Of a DNA stretch of 64,000 nucleotides, positions 52,363 through 61,416 are shown in pieces. The stretch covers positions 5,138,501 through 5,202,500 of the forward strand of contig NZ_FNTF01000002.1 of the NCBI RefSeq assembly GCF_900105495.1, given 5' to 3'. The notes below the pieces were generated by a model, which made no database searches, was not told where the DNA came from, and saw only the letters and a list, made by a program, of their open reading frames with translations. This DNA comes from Pseudomonas frederiksbergensis. GTDB lineage: Bacteria; Pseudomonadota; Gammaproteobacteria; Pseudomonadales; Pseudomonadaceae. Both the position numbers and the translations under genes were made by a program. Numbering within the stretch: the first letter of the stretch is position 1; the number at the start of each line of letters is the position of its first letter.

Positions 52363-53583
52363 TCAAAGCTGTGCCAATGCCACCCGCAACCGCGCCGCAC
52401 TCGCCCGCGGACAATTCAACTGAACCTGCTCAAGCCCCAGCCAATCCGCCATTCGCCGCAGATTGACCGCCAACGCTAGCATCCCTTCGTCATCCAGCCC
52501 CGGCTCTTCCTCATGCACCGCGTGCACCGCAAGCCTGCCCTGCGCCCGTTCGGCGCGCAGATCCACCCGCGCGGCAATCCGTTCATTGTGCAAAAACGGC
52601 AATACGTAGTAGCCGTAGACCCGCTTGTCCTGCGGCGTATAGATCTCCAACCGATAGCGAAAATCGAACAGGCGCTCGGTACGACTGCGCTCCCAGATCA
52701 GTGAATCGAAGGGTGAAAGCAAGGCGCTGGCTTCGACCTTGCGCGGCACTTTCGGATCAGGCAGACAATAGGCCGGTTGCCGCCAGCCCTGGACTTCACA
52801 GCCCAGCAATTCACCCGCCTCCACCAGTTCCGCCAAGCGCGGACGGGCATCACCGGGACTCAGGCGAAAGTAATCGCGCAGGTCTTTTTCTGTTCCGACG
52901 CCCAACGCTGTCGCGGCATGCAGCAACAGGCCGCGCTGAGCCTCGGCCTCGCTCAGCAGCGGCTGCGCAAGAATCGCCGAGGGAATTACCCGCTCCGGCA
53001 GATCATAAAGCCGCTCGAACCCACGCCGCCCGGCCACAGTCACTTCTCCGGCGGCGAACAACCATTCCAGCGCATGCTTTTCTGCGCTCCAGTCCCACCA
53101 GGGCCCTGCCCGTTCCTGACGGGTCGACAGGCTTCCGGCACCCAGCGCACCCAGCTCCTGAACCGAGGCCAGCACCCGGCGAATCGTGTCCTGCTGCTCA
53201 CGTCCGAAACGCGCCAGTTGCTGATAGATATCTTCGCCACGGGTCGCGCGCAGCATGCGCCAGCGCATCAACGGGTACATCGCCAAGGGCAGCAACGAGG
53301 CTTCGTGCCCCCAATACTCGAAGAGCGTGCGCCGCCGGCCCGAACTCCAGGCAGCCTGGTCGAGCAAGTCGGGGGAGTAATTGCCGAGGCGGGAAAACAA
53401 GGGAAGGTAGTGCGAACGCACCAATGCATTGACCGAATCGATCTGCAGAATGCCCAGCCGCTCGATCAGACGGTTGAGCTGCACCGGCTTGATCGCCGCT
53501 GGCGGCTGGCGCCCGTTGAACCCTTGGGCGGCCAGCGCCAGACGCCGAGCCTGTTTGATGGAAAAGGACAGTGTTGCGCGCAT
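52363..53583 (-). CDS. YcaQ/AlkX-type winged-helix protein (DNA crosslink glycosylase family)
   Basis: 406 residues from ATG 53583 with AAGGAG seven bases upstream. Family segments: QARRLALAAQGF, LGILQIDSVNALVRSHYLPL, LFEYWGHEASLLPLAMYPLM, ARPRLAELVEAGEL, LLSPFDSLIWERSRTERLFD and YGYYVLPFLHNERIAARVD. Members such as E. coli YcaQ and Streptomyces AlkZ unhook interstrand crosslinks through a Gln-x-Gln/Asp motif. Here the sequence ILQIDSVN gives Q-I-D, as in the AlkX subgroup. DNA repair is therefore likely, substrate unproven. Confidence 0.85.
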   Translation of the reverse strand: MRATLSFSIKQARRLALAAQGFNGRQPPAAIKPVQLNRLIERLGILQIDSVNALVRSHYLPLFSRLGNYSPDLLDQAAWSSGRRRTLFEYWGHEASLLPLAMYPLMRWRMLRATRGEDIYQQLARFGREQQDTIRRVLASVQELGALGAGSLSTRQERAGPWWDWSAEKHALEWLFAAGEVTVAGRRGFERLYDLPERVIPSAILAQPLLSEAEAQRGLLLHAATALGVGTEKDLRDYFRLSPGDARPRLAELVEAGELLGCEVQGWRQPAYCLPDPKVPRKVEASALLSPFDSLIWERSRTERLFDFRYRLEIYTPQDKRVYGYYVLPFLHNERIAARVDLRAERAQGRLAVHAVHEEEPGLDDEGMLALAVNLRRMADWLGLEQVQLNCPRASAARLRVALAQL

Positions 53584-53647
53584 GAGCATCTCCTTGTCTG
53601 CTCGCAACCTACCCCACCGGAAGATGGTTTGTGTAGTTGTGTATGAC

Positions 53648-53863
53648 TCATTTGTGCATCGGGTCATCCCAGAACGGGCGGATGGCCTCGTGCTCGACAT
53701 CCGCACGACTCAGCCCGATGTCCTTCAACGCTTCATCACTCATGCCCGCCAACATTTCACGTTCACGGTGCAGTTCGTACCAGCGATTGAATTTGTGCAG
53801 CAAATCAGAGATCAGGTGCACCGAGTGTTTTTCTACGTCGACATAACCTTTTTGACCTTTCAT
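53648..53863 (-). CDS. DUF1127 (YjiS-like) small protein
   Basis: 71 residues from ATG 53863. The DUF1127 core is clear: REREMLAGMSDEALKDIGLS followed by RADVEHEAIRPFW. Such short Arg-rich proteins occur widely in proteobacteria; some bind RNA or link to phosphate and carbon metabolism. It is divergent from the LysR gene at 53959, with 95 bases between, so that LysR protein may control it (positional inference). Confidence 0.85.
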   Translation of the reverse strand: MKGQKGYVDVEKHSVHLISDLLHKFNRWYELHREREMLAGMSDEALKDIGLSRADVEHEAIRPFWDDPMHK

Positions 53864-53958
53864 CTTGTTGCCCTCCGTTTGGATGGCTCAAGTGTCGCGC
53901 CGGGGCTAAGATCAATCCAACGAATGTTTCTGATGTAACACATCTCGGAGATTGATGA

Positions 53959-54813
53959 ATGTCCGCCTTCCCAAGTATCGACACCGAAGTGCTGCGCACC
54001 TTTGTCGCCATCGCCGACCAGGGCGGTTTTACCCGCGCCGGCGAATTGGTCAATCGCACTCAGTCCGCCGTGAGCATGCAGATGAAGCGACTGGAAGAGG
54101 ACGTGGTGCAGCGTCAATTGTTCCAGCGTGACGGACGGCAGGTGCGGCTGACGGCTGAAGGCCAGGTGTTGCTGGGCTATGCCCGGCGCATCCTCAAACT
54201 GCACAGCGAGGTGTTCAATACGCTGCGCGAGCCGCACATGGTCGGCATGGTGCGCATCGGCACGCCCGACGATTACGTGATGCGTTTTTTACCGGGGATT
54301 CTGCGGCGGTTTGCCCAGACGTATCCGCTGATCCAGATCGAGGTGCACTGCGAATCATCAAAACAATTGCTGCTGCGCCAGGACCTCGACTTGACCATCG
54401 TCACCCGCGAGCCGGGCAATGAAATCGGCCAGTTACTGCGCAAGGAGCATTTTGTCTGGGCCGAGGCACAGTGTTTCAGCGCCCATGAGCAAACACCGTT
54501 GCCACTGGCGATGTTCAACAGTGATTGCTTCTGCCGCATATGGGCCTGCAATGCGCTGGACGCCATGGGTTGCGATTATCGCGTGGCGTACAACAGCGAC
54601 AGCCTGTCGGCGATCATGGCGGTAGTCAGTGCCGGACTGGCTGTCACTGCGCAACTGGAAAGCCTGATCACCCCCGACATGCGCATTCTCGGTGAAGCCG
54701 AAGGCCTGCCAATCCTGCCCGAAGCCAGCATAATGCTGGTGCGCAACCTGCACAATCCATCGCCGATCACTGAGTGCCTGGCCGAGCACATCGTCGAAGG
54801 TTTCAAACTTTAA
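53959..54813 (+). CDS. LysR-family transcriptional regulator
   Basis: 284 residues. N-terminal winged HTH VLRTFVAIADQGGFTRAGEL with RTQSAVSMQMKRLEEDVVQR, linker helix, then the periplasmic-binding-like effector domain (MVRIGTPDDYVMRFLPGILR, DLDLTIVTREPG). Belongs to the group often set divergent to a DUF1127 gene in pseudomonads. Its 3' end overlaps the convergent TauE gene by 11 bases. Effector unknown. Confidence 0.9.
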   Translation: MSAFPSIDTEVLRTFVAIADQGGFTRAGELVNRTQSAVSMQMKRLEEDVVQRQLFQRDGRQVRLTAEGQVLLGYARRILKLHSEVFNTLREPHMVGMVRIGTPDDYVMRFLPGILRRFAQTYPLIQIEVHCESSKQLLLRQDLDLTIVTREPGNEIGQLLRKEHFVWAEAQCFSAHEQTPLPLAMFNSDCFCRIWACNALDAMGCDYRVAYNSDSLSAIMAVVSAGLAVTAQLESLITPDMRILGEAEGLPILPEASIMLVRNLHNPSPITECLAEHIVEGFKL

Positions 54814-55552
54814 GGGCGAGCATCACCGCACAGAACACCAAAAACCCACAAAACAACCCGCGCAGCAGTCGCTCTGGCAGTGCGTGGGCAATCCTCACGC
54901 CCCAACTGATGCTCATCAGACCGCCAACCGCCAAAGGCAGGCCGATCATCCAGTCGACCTGATGATGCACCGCGTAAGTCACCAGCGTGACGCCAGTACT
55001 TGGCAGCGCCAGCGCTAGGGACAACCCCTGGGCAACCACCTGACTGGTGCCGAACAGACTGGTCAGCACTGGCGTTGCCACCACCGCCCCGCCCACGCCA
55101 AACAACCCGCCCATGGTGCCGGAGGCGGCGCCGAGCACGCCCAGCCATGGCCATGAGTAATTCATCTGCGCCGACACGGGCGCGTTGGCGTAGAACATTC
55201 GCATCAGGTTGTAGGCCGACAGAGCAATCAGGAACGCGACAAACCCGATGCGCATGGTTTGTGCATCGATGCCCACTGCCCAGATCGAACCGATCCAGGC
55301 AAAACAGAACCCCATCGAGGCCAATGGCAGCGCGTGGCGCAATTCAATGCGATTACGCTGGTGGTAACGCCAAAGCGCCAGCATCACGTTGGGCACCACC
55401 ATGACCAGCGCCGTGCCCTGGGCAATCTGCTGATCGAGGCCAAACAACACGCCCAGCAACGGGATCGCAATCAAACCACCGCCAATGCCGAACAACCCAC
55501 CGAGGGTTCCCAGAGCGGCGCCAAACACCAGGTACATCAAAAACTCAATCAC
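54803..55552 (-). CDS. TauE/SafE-family sulfite/anion exporter-like membrane protein
   Basis: 249 residues from GTG 55552; an ATG 18 bases upstream (55570) is an alternative. Eight hydrophobic segments with the duplicated family motif: GTLGGLFGIGGGLIAIPLLG in the first half and GTMGGLFGVGGAVVATPVLT in the second. Probably an inner-membrane exporter of sulfite, sulfoacetate or similar organic anions. Divergent from the LysR gene at 55665, which may regulate it. Confidence 0.87.
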   Translation of the reverse strand: MIEFLMYLVFGAALGTLGGLFGIGGGLIAIPLLGVLFGLDQQIAQGTALVMVVPNVMLALWRYHQRNRIELRHALPLASMGFCFAWIGSIWAVGIDAQTMRIGFVAFLIALSAYNLMRMFYANAPVSAQMNYSWPWLGVLGAASGTMGGLFGVGGAVVATPVLTSLFGTSQVVAQGLSLALALPSTGVTLVTYAVHHQVDWMIGLPLAVGGLMSISWGVRIAHALPERLLRGLFCGFLVFCAVMLALKV

Positions 55553-55664
55553 AGGCGATTTTCCCTTCACGTCAGGCTATTCATCCTACGCAGTCGGCGC
55601 TGGCGGGGAAACGCACAGCAACGCACAATGGCTGTGCCAACTTCGCACAAGCGCTGACACCACC

Positions 55665-56621
55665 ATGAACCCTGATCAATTGACCGAACAGCTGGGTCTG
55701 TTCCTCGACGTGCTGGAAACCGGCAGTTTTTCCGCCGCTTCCCGCCGTCATCCACTGACCCCTTCAGCCGTGGCCCGGCGCATCGACAGCCTGGAAAACG
55801 CCGTCGGCAGCCAGTTGTTCATTCGCAGCACCCACGCCGTGCGCGCCACCCCGGCGGGTTTGGCATTTGCCGAGCGCGCCCGACGGATCGTGGCTGAACT
55901 GCGGCTGGCTCGGGCTGAGGCAGTATCCTTGAGCAGCGCACCGGAAGGCTTGATTCGGATCGATGCACCGGCGGCCTTCGGACGGCGGCATCTGGCGCCG
56001 GTGATTGCCGACTTTCTGATGCTCTACCCCGGCCTCGACGTGCAGTTGCACCTGATCGACAGTTTCGTCGACATGCAGGGTTTGAATCTGGGCAAGGTCG
56101 ATCTGGTGCTGCGCGCCGGGCAAATGGCCGATACCCGGCTGGTGGCCACGCCGCTGGCGAGCATGGTGCGCATCGCCTGCGCCAGCCCGGAGTATTTGCA
56201 ACGGCGTGGTGTGCCGACCGATCCGGCGCAACTGACTGAGCATGATGGCCTCGACTGGGATGGCCTGGCTCCGCCGTTCGCCTGGCGCTTCGAACGCGAC
56301 GGGCAGATGCACTTGCACCGCCCGGCGCGCATCCGCATGGGTGCCAACAATGCCGAGGCGTTGGTCTGCGGCGCATTGGCCGGGCTGGGTATCGCACACT
56401 TGCCCACCTGGTTGACCAGCGAATACCTCTTACGCGGTGAACTGCTTCCGCTGTTCTGTGAACACGGCCTGCCACCACCGGAAACCACCGGCATTTATGC
56501 CTTGCGCCTTGAGCAACAACCCAATCCCCGTAGCCGCCTGTTGCTGGAATACCTGAAAACCCGTTTCAGCCCGATCCCGCCGTGGGATCTGGCCCTGCAA
56601 AGCACCCTCGACCGGCACTAG
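55665..56621 (+). CDS. LysR-family transcriptional regulator
   Basis: 318 residues from ATG 55665; the frame is open upstream but the HTH starts here (LGLFLDVLETGSFSAASRRH, LTPSAVARRIDSLENAVGSQ). Effector domain with LIRIDAPAAFGRRHLAPVIA and DLVLRAGQMADTRLVATPLA, the CrgA/AaeR-like branch that has an N-terminal domain dimerised through a long linker. Divergent from the TauE gene across about 110 bases. Effector unknown. Confidence 0.9.
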   Translation: MNPDQLTEQLGLFLDVLETGSFSAASRRHPLTPSAVARRIDSLENAVGSQLFIRSTHAVRATPAGLAFAERARRIVAELRLARAEAVSLSSAPEGLIRIDAPAAFGRRHLAPVIADFLMLYPGLDVQLHLIDSFVDMQGLNLGKVDLVLRAGQMADTRLVATPLASMVRIACASPEYLQRRGVPTDPAQLTEHDGLDWDGLAPPFAWRFERDGQMHLHRPARIRMGANNAEALVCGALAGLGIAHLPTWLTSEYLLRGELLPLFCEHGLPPPETTGIYALRLEQQPNPRSRLLLEYLKTRFSPIPPWDLALQSTLDRH

Positions 56622-56690
56622 GCTAGAATTGTCTGGTGCATTAAAGATTCGCCCGCTAGATTTATGACGATCACTGATCAAGGCTTCGAA

Positions 56691-57152
56691 ATGACCACCG
56701 AGCGCGATACCCCGGATAACTGCGACGACCTGCTGCTGGATAATCAGGCCTGCTTCGCCCTGCACTCCACCTCGCTGCTGATGACCAAGGTCTACAAGCC
56801 GCTGTTGCAAGCACTGGGCCTGACCTATCCGCAATACCTGGCGATGATGGTGTTGTGGGAACAGGACGGTTTGACCGTAGGCGAAATCAGCACGCGCCTG
56901 CTGACCGATCCCGGCTCACTGACGCCTTTGCTCAAACGCCTGGAAGCCGAAGGTTTACTCAGCCGCACCCGCAGTCGTGAAGACGAACGGGTGGTGATTG
57001 TCGAACTTACCGAACAGGGTCGTGCCTTGCGGGAACAAGCCCGCAGTATCCCCCGGTGCATCCTCGGCGCCAGCGGGATGACCCTGGAGCGGCTGCAGAA
57101 ATTACAAGCGGAGCTGCAAGCGCTGCGCAGTAATCTGCAGAACAGTCTCTAA
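56691..57152 (+). CDS. ohrR: MarR-family organic-peroxide sensor OhrR
   Basis: 153 residues from ATG 56691 (AAGG upstream; an ATG at 56664 is possible). Redox-active Cys21 in [16 protein letters not shown], the invariant Cys of OhrR. A second Cys in [12 protein letters not shown] is the kind of partner that forms a disulfide in the two-Cys group. Winged helix: [20 protein letters not shown] and [19 protein letters not shown]. Represses ohr, 349 bases downstream; oxidation releases it. Confidence 0.93.
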   Translation: MTTERDTPDNCDDLLLDNQACFALHSTSLLMTKVYKPLLQALGLTYPQYLAMMVLWEQDGLTVGEISTRLLTDPGSLTPLLKRLEAEGLLSRTRSREDERVVIVELTEQGRALREQARSIPRCILGASGMTLERLQKLQAELQALRSNLQNSL

Positions 57153-57171
57153 CCTCCAAACCACCACAAAT

Positions 57172-57270
57172 CCCCCTGTGGGAGTGAGCCTGATCGCGAT
57201 AGCGGTAGGTCAGTCAAGGTTGAAGTGACTGATCCACCGCTATCGCGAGCAGGCTCACTCCTACAGGGGA
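57172..57270. repeat. REP doublet (GTGGGAG-GAGCCTG family, diverged)
   Basis: CCCCCTGTGGGAGTGAGCCTGATCGCGATAGCGGT-type left arm and ACCGCTATCGCGAGCAGGCTCACTCCTACAGGGG-type right arm; pairing reaches about 34 bp with few mismatches. Lies between ohrR and ohr. Confidence 0.85.
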
Positions 57271-57405
57271 TGGGTGGTGTGCTTCAAATCCTTTTCGTCA
57301 TCCAGTCAAAAAAAATTCTTACTGAAAATCCTGCCGCGACCGCTCTAGCTCAATACATCCAAGCAGCGCCCATTTCTTAAACCAATATCTCTTCGAAAAT
57401 TTATA

Positions 57406-57474
57406 TTGCGCGCTAAATATTTGCGCGATACATTCATTTCGCACTTACTTAGCGCGCAAACATTTAGCGCAAAA
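57406..57474 (+). promoter_or_regulatory. Probable OhrR operator array before ohr
   Basis: TTGCGCGCTAA (57406-57416) and its exact complement TTAGCGCGCAA (57449-57459) are accompanied by partial copies TTGCGCGATA (57421) and TTAGCGCAA (57464). The four half-sites fill the AT-rich promoter region that ends 26 bases before the ohr start. The gap 57153-57500 holds only this array and the REP pair. Confidence 0.65.
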
Positions 57475-57500
57475 CATCAAACCCGAATGAGGCTCACACC

Positions 57501-57920
57501 ATGCAAACTCTCTACACCGCTATCGCAACTTCCACCGGCGGCCGTGACGGTCGTGCGGTTTCCAGCGACAACATCCTCGACGTCAAACTCGCCACGCCCA
57601 AAGAACTCGGTGGTGCCGGCGGCGCAGCGACCAACCCTGAGCAACTGTTCGCAGCCGGTTACTCCGCCTGCTTCATCGGCGCGCTGAAATTCGTCGCCAG
57701 CCAGACCAAACGCAAAATCCCGGACGACGCTTCGATCACCGCCCATGTCGGCATCGGCCAGATCCCTGGCGGTTTCGGCCTGGACATCGACCTGCACGTC
57801 AGCTTGCCGGGTCTTGAACAAGCCGATGCACAAAGCCTGGTCGACGCTGCACACCAGGTCTGCCCGTACTCCAACGCCACCCGTGGCAACGTCGATGTGC
57901 GTTTGCACGTCACCGTCTAA
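57501..57920 (+). CDS. ohr: Organic hydroperoxide resistance protein
   Basis: Thiol peroxidase that reduces lipid and organic peroxides, using lipoylated partners. 139 residues. Catalytic Cys57 in AAGYSACFIGALKF and resolving Cys121 in AAHQVCPYSNATRGN; Arg17 in GGRDGRAVSSD is the conserved active-site Arg. Starts MQTLYTAIATSTGGRDGRAV. The next gene, a secreted esterase, follows by 34 bases and is probably co-transcribed. Confidence 0.96.
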   Translation: MQTLYTAIATSTGGRDGRAVSSDNILDVKLATPKELGGAGGAATNPEQLFAAGYSACFIGALKFVASQTKRKIPDDASITAHVGIGQIPGGFGLDIDLHVSLPGLEQADAQSLVDAAHQVCPYSNATRGNVDVRLHVTV

Positions 57921-57954
57921 CCGCTGATTCCCAGGCCCGAACAAGGAAACGAAC

Positions 57955-58971
57955 ATGCGCACTTTCAGTAAAGTCTTGACCGGTACCCTTCTCGCCTTGT
58001 CCATCCACAGCGCGTTCGCGGGCGACGGGGTTGAACACAACACCCGGGCGTTCCTCGATGTTCTGAACGCCGGCAACGGCCAACCGATGGAACAACTCAC
58101 CCCTGAAGAAGCCCGCGCCGTGCTGGTCGGCGCGCAGGCCGGGGTGAAACTGACGCTGCCAAAAGCCGATGTCAGCGAGAAGACCATTCAAGTCGACGGC
58201 CAACCGCTCAGCCTGACCATCGTTCGGCCAGCCGGGGTCAAAGGTGAGTTGCCTGCGTTCATGTTCTTCCACGGCGGCGGCTGGGTGCTGGGGGATTTCC
58301 CGACCCACGAACGTCTGGTTCGGGACTTGGTCACCGGCTCGGGGGCGGTGGCGGTGTTCGTCAATTACACGCCTTCGCCGGAAGCGCATTACCCGGTGGC
58401 GATCAACCAGGCTTACGCCGCAACCCGATGGGTGGCCGAGCACGGTAAAGAGATCAATGTCGACGGCAAACGTCTGGCCGTGGTCGGTAACAGCGTCGGC
58501 GGCAACATGGCAGCGGTGGTTGCGCTGATGGCCAAAGACAAGGGCACGCCGGCGATCAGGTTCCAGGCGCTGCTGTGGCCGGTGACTGACGCCAGCTTCG
58601 AGACGGCGTCCTACAACCAGTTTGCCGAGGGGCACTTCCTCACCAAAAACATGATGAAGTGGTTCTGGGACAACTACACCACCGACGCCAAACAGCGTAA
58701 CGAGATCTATGCCTCGCCGCTGCGGGCGACGACTGCTCAACTCAAGGGCCTGCCACCCGCGCTGGTGCAGACGGCGAGCGCCGATGTCCTGCGCGATGAG
58801 GGTGAGGCCTATGCCCGCAATCTCGACGAAGCCGGGGTGCCGGTTACCTCGGTGCGTTACAACGGCATGATCCACGACTACGGTTTGCTCAATGTGGTGA
58901 GCCAGGTGCCTGCGGTGCGTTCGGCGATGCTTCAAGCGTCCGAAGAGCTCAAGCAACACCTGAAGAAATAA
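57955..58971 (+). CDS. Secreted esterase/lipase of the hormone-sensitive-lipase family
   Basis: 338 residues, AAGGAAACG before ATG 57955. Signal peptide MRTFSKVLTGTLLALSIHSA with cleavage near AFA. Oxyanion motif FMFFHGGGWVLGDF (HGGG), nucleophile VVGNSVGGNMAAV (GxSxG), acid in QTASADVLRDEGEAYA and His in GMIHDYGLLN. Periplasmic carboxylesterase. Its place directly after ohr, under the OhrR-controlled promoter, suggests a part in peroxide or damaged-lipid handling; that is inference. Confidence 0.9.
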   Translation: MRTFSKVLTGTLLALSIHSAFAGDGVEHNTRAFLDVLNAGNGQPMEQLTPEEARAVLVGAQAGVKLTLPKADVSEKTIQVDGQPLSLTIVRPAGVKGELPAFMFFHGGGWVLGDFPTHERLVRDLVTGSGAVAVFVNYTPSPEAHYPVAINQAYAATRWVAEHGKEINVDGKRLAVVGNSVGGNMAAVVALMAKDKGTPAIRFQALLWPVTDASFETASYNQFAEGHFLTKNMMKWFWDNYTTDAKQRNEIYASPLRATTAQLKGLPPALVQTASADVLRDEGEAYARNLDEAGVPVTSVRYNGMIHDYGLLNVVSQVPAVRSAMLQASEELKQHLKK

Positions 58972-59045
58972 CGCAGCACAACTGTGGAATCGTCGCACCG
59001 CCGCTCCCACAAGGGTTCATTGCTGGACCTGAAACTGCAGGCACA

Positions 59046-59076
59046 AAAAAGCCCGACTCAATGGTCGGGCTTTTCA
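59046..59076. terminator. Two-way terminator between the esterase and efp genes
   Basis: AAAAAGCCCGAC-TCAATG-GTCGGGCTTTT, 9-bp stem between A and T tracts. Confidence 0.9.
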
Positions 59077-59091
59077 TTCCTGAAGCAGTGC

Positions 59092-59661
59092 TTATTTAGC
59101 ACGGCCTTTGTAGGAACCGCCTTCGCGGGTATCGATCTCGATCATGTCGCCGATTTCGATGAAGTCAGCAACCGACAACTCGGTACCGTTCTTCAGTTTG
59201 GCAGGCTTCATCACCTTGCCGGAAGTGTCGCCGCGAGCGGAACCTTCGGTGTAGTCAACCTGACGCACGATAGTGGTCGGCAGTTCTACGGAAACCAGAC
59301 GCTCTTCGAAGAAGATCGCTTCGCAAACATCGGTCATGCCTTCTTCAACGAAAGGCAGAACGGCTTCGATGTCTTCAGCGTTCAGTTCGTACATGGTGTA
59401 GTCGGTAGTGTCCATGAACGTGTAGGAGTCGCCGCTGATGAAGGACAGGGTCGCTTCTTTACGGTCGAGGATTACGTCGTCCAGTTTGTCGTCGGCGCTG
59501 TAAACGATCTCGGTCTTGTAACCGGTCAGCAGGTTTTTCAGCTTGGTCTTCATGATCGCGCTGTTACGACCCGACTTGGTGAATTCAGCTTTCTGAACCA
59601 GCCAAGGATCGTTTTCGAGACGGATAACCATCCCGGGTTTCAGTTCTTTACCAGTTTTCAT
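59092..59661 (-). CDS. efp: Elongation factor P (rhamnosylated-Arg type)
   Basis: Rescues ribosomes stalled at polyproline stretches. 189 residues. The loop TKSGRNSA carries Arg32, the residue that EarP rhamnosylates in Pseudomonas and Neisseria, where E. coli has a lysine. KOW-like domain I and two OB domains are present in full ([20 protein letters not shown], the ending [13 protein letters not shown]). It lies 48 bases downstream of earP on the same strand. Confidence 0.97.
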   Translation of the reverse strand: MKTGKELKPGMVIRLENDPWLVQKAEFTKSGRNSAIMKTKLKNLLTGYKTEIVYSADDKLDDVILDRKEATLSFISGDSYTFMDTTDYTMYELNAEDIEAVLPFVEEGMTDVCEAIFFEERLVSVELPTTIVRQVDYTEGSARGDTSGKVMKPAKLKNGTELSVADFIEIGDMIEIDTREGGSYKGRAK

Positions 59662-59709
59662 TGCGAGTATCCGAATTTGGATGGGGTTTACAAAAATCTA
59701 GGCCGCGTA

Positions 59710-60867
59710 TCATATCCAATTTAGGTAAAACTGTACCAGCGCTGCGGCAAGATCGGCCTGCAAAGCCTGTTCCAGACACCACGCTTCGGCGTGTTTTTGC
59801 AGTTCTGGCCAGTGTTTGCGGGTTAATTGCCAGTGCACGCTCATATTGTCACCCGCATTCCACGCTCGCCAAAGACCGCTGATCGCCTCGCGGGCAGGCT
59901 CGGACAAGCCTTTGGTGTACAGCGCGAGGAAGGCGTCGAGCTTGTCCAGATGGATGTCTTCGTCCTGCTGATAGATGTGCCAAAGCAGTGGCCGGCCAGC
60001 CCATTGGGCGCGGACAAAGGAATCCTCACCGCGCACGGCATTGAAATCGCAGCACCAGAGCAGGTGATCGTATTGATCCTGTCGGACGAACGGCAGCACT
60101 TGCACGGTCAATTCACCACGCACATGCACCGCGCCGGCCACCAGACCGTCCACCCCGAGCCAACGTTCGACATCCCCAAGAATCCGGCCTTCGGGCACCA
60201 GCAGATGAGTGGGCGTCGAGTCGGCAACCATTGCCTCGAGCCAGCTGGCCAGCCCTTTATTTTCGTAGGCAAACAGCGAGATCAACTGCGCACCTTGCGC
60301 AGGATCGATCCCCAAGCCTTGGAGGAATTCTCGCTGAGCCTCGGGGTTTTGCTGAAACTGCTGACGACGCTCAAGCAATCCGCTTTCACGCAACAAGCCA
60401 CCGGTGCCCTTTTGAAACCCAGGGAAGAAGAAGAATTTTTGTACGCTCTTGTACTTCACCGACGGCAAGCCGTGGCAGCCGACGACCCAGTCCTCGGCAC
60501 TCAGGTAGTCGAGATTCATCCACAGCGGCGGTTTTTCCCGCTCGGCCATGGCCTCCATGTAGGCACTCGGCAACTGGCAGGCGAACGCTGCAATCACCAC
60601 GTCAGCGGCTTCAGTGGGCCGCCAGTCGGGCGTCCACTGACACACCTCGACGCCCTGCTGCCATTGCTGTGAGGCATTGATGTCGATGTCCGGGCACAAA
60701 CGCTCGAAGGCCCGCAAATCATCGACCCACAAGCGCACCGCCACCGAATGTTCGGCCACCAGTTGTCGGGCCAGACGCCAGGTCACGCCGATGTCACCAA
60801 AGTTGTCGACCACGGCGCAAAAAATATCCCAGCGCCAGCAGTTTTTTACTTGAGGCATTTCAGGCAT
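59710..60867 (-). CDS. earP: EF-P arginine rhamnosyltransferase EarP
   Basis: Transfers rhamnose from TDP-rhamnose to Arg32 of EF-P. 385 residues from ATG 60867 (GGGAG seven bases upstream; ATG 60858 also possible). The GT-B-like N-terminus has the catalytic pair in VVDNFGDIGVTWRLARQLVA (Asp21 and Asp25, equivalent to D13 and D17 in the P. putida enzyme if this start is eight residues longer). Nucleotide-sugar end: QDQYDHLLWCCDFNAVRGED followed by SFVRAQWAG. Placed directly before its target gene efp. Confidence 0.95.
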   Translation of the reverse strand: MPEMPQVKNCWRWDIFCAVVDNFGDIGVTWRLARQLVAEHSVAVRLWVDDLRAFERLCPDIDINASQQWQQGVEVCQWTPDWRPTEAADVVIAAFACQLPSAYMEAMAEREKPPLWMNLDYLSAEDWVVGCHGLPSVKYKSVQKFFFFPGFQKGTGGLLRESGLLERRQQFQQNPEAQREFLQGLGIDPAQGAQLISLFAYENKGLASWLEAMVADSTPTHLLVPEGRILGDVERWLGVDGLVAGAVHVRGELTVQVLPFVRQDQYDHLLWCCDFNAVRGEDSFVRAQWAGRPLLWHIYQQDEDIHLDKLDAFLALYTKGLSEPAREAISGLWRAWNAGDNMSVHWQLTRKHWPELQKHAEAWCLEQALQADLAAALVQFYLNWI

Positions 60868-60991
60868 TCCAGGCTCCCGTTGGCAAAGGCGCCGATTGTC
60901 CTCATAAATTACCCCGTGCAGAAGAGCCGACGGCGATTAATCTTCATGCGACAATCGCCACTCGCCCGCGACCACCCGCCAGGAGGCAGCC

Positions 60992-61402
60992 ATGCCCAAC
61001 CGTCCCAATCCGCGCCGCCCGCTGCTGATCCAGCTCAGCGCCTTGCAACTGACGGGCAGCATTGCCCTGGGAATGTGGCTGGGGTTTATCGCGATCGCGC
61101 TGACATGCTGGCTCGCCTCTCGACTGTTGTTCAGCGAACAACTGGCGCCCGTGGCTGAAGCCGTGCAGCAACTGGCCAAACCACCGGTGGTGGCGCAACC
61201 GGTGCCGGACATTCCACCGCAGAGCCCGTTGTTCGAACAGTACGAAGAAAACCTGCGCAAGAACGAGCAGCAGCAACGTATGGATCAGGCTCGCAGCACC
61301 GGACGCAATCTGTCCAACCCGAAATGCCAGTTCTGGTTGCAGCAGGACCAGACTGCGCCGAGCGAAAAAAGCCGCGCCAACGTCCTGCAATTCTGCGATT
61401 GA
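60992..61402 (+). CDS. Single-span membrane protein, unknown
   Basis: 136 residues from ATG 60992 with AGGAGG eight bases upstream. Basic N-terminus, one membrane segment (SIALGMWLGFIAIALTCWLA), a Pro/Val/Ala linker (KPPVVAQPVPDIPPQ) and a charged C-terminal part (EENLRKNEQQQRMDQARSTG) that ends with two Cys (NPKCQFW, VLQFCD). The C-terminal part is probably periplasmic, so the Cys pair may form a disulfide. It is 14 bases upstream of the Gre-type gene and probably co-transcribed with it. Confidence 0.7.
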   Translation: MPNRPNPRRPLLIQLSALQLTGSIALGMWLGFIAIALTCWLASRLLFSEQLAPVAEAVQQLAKPPVVAQPVPDIPPQSPLFEQYEENLRKNEQQQRMDQARSTGRNLSNPKCQFWLQQDQTAPSEKSRANVLQFCD

Positions 61403-61416
61403 TCAAGAAGCTCTTT

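Noticed and set aside
6089..57270. CRISPR array made of the many short repeats
   Set aside because: Repeats are dispersed over the window as inverted pairs, not evenly spaced direct repeats, and no cas gene is present.
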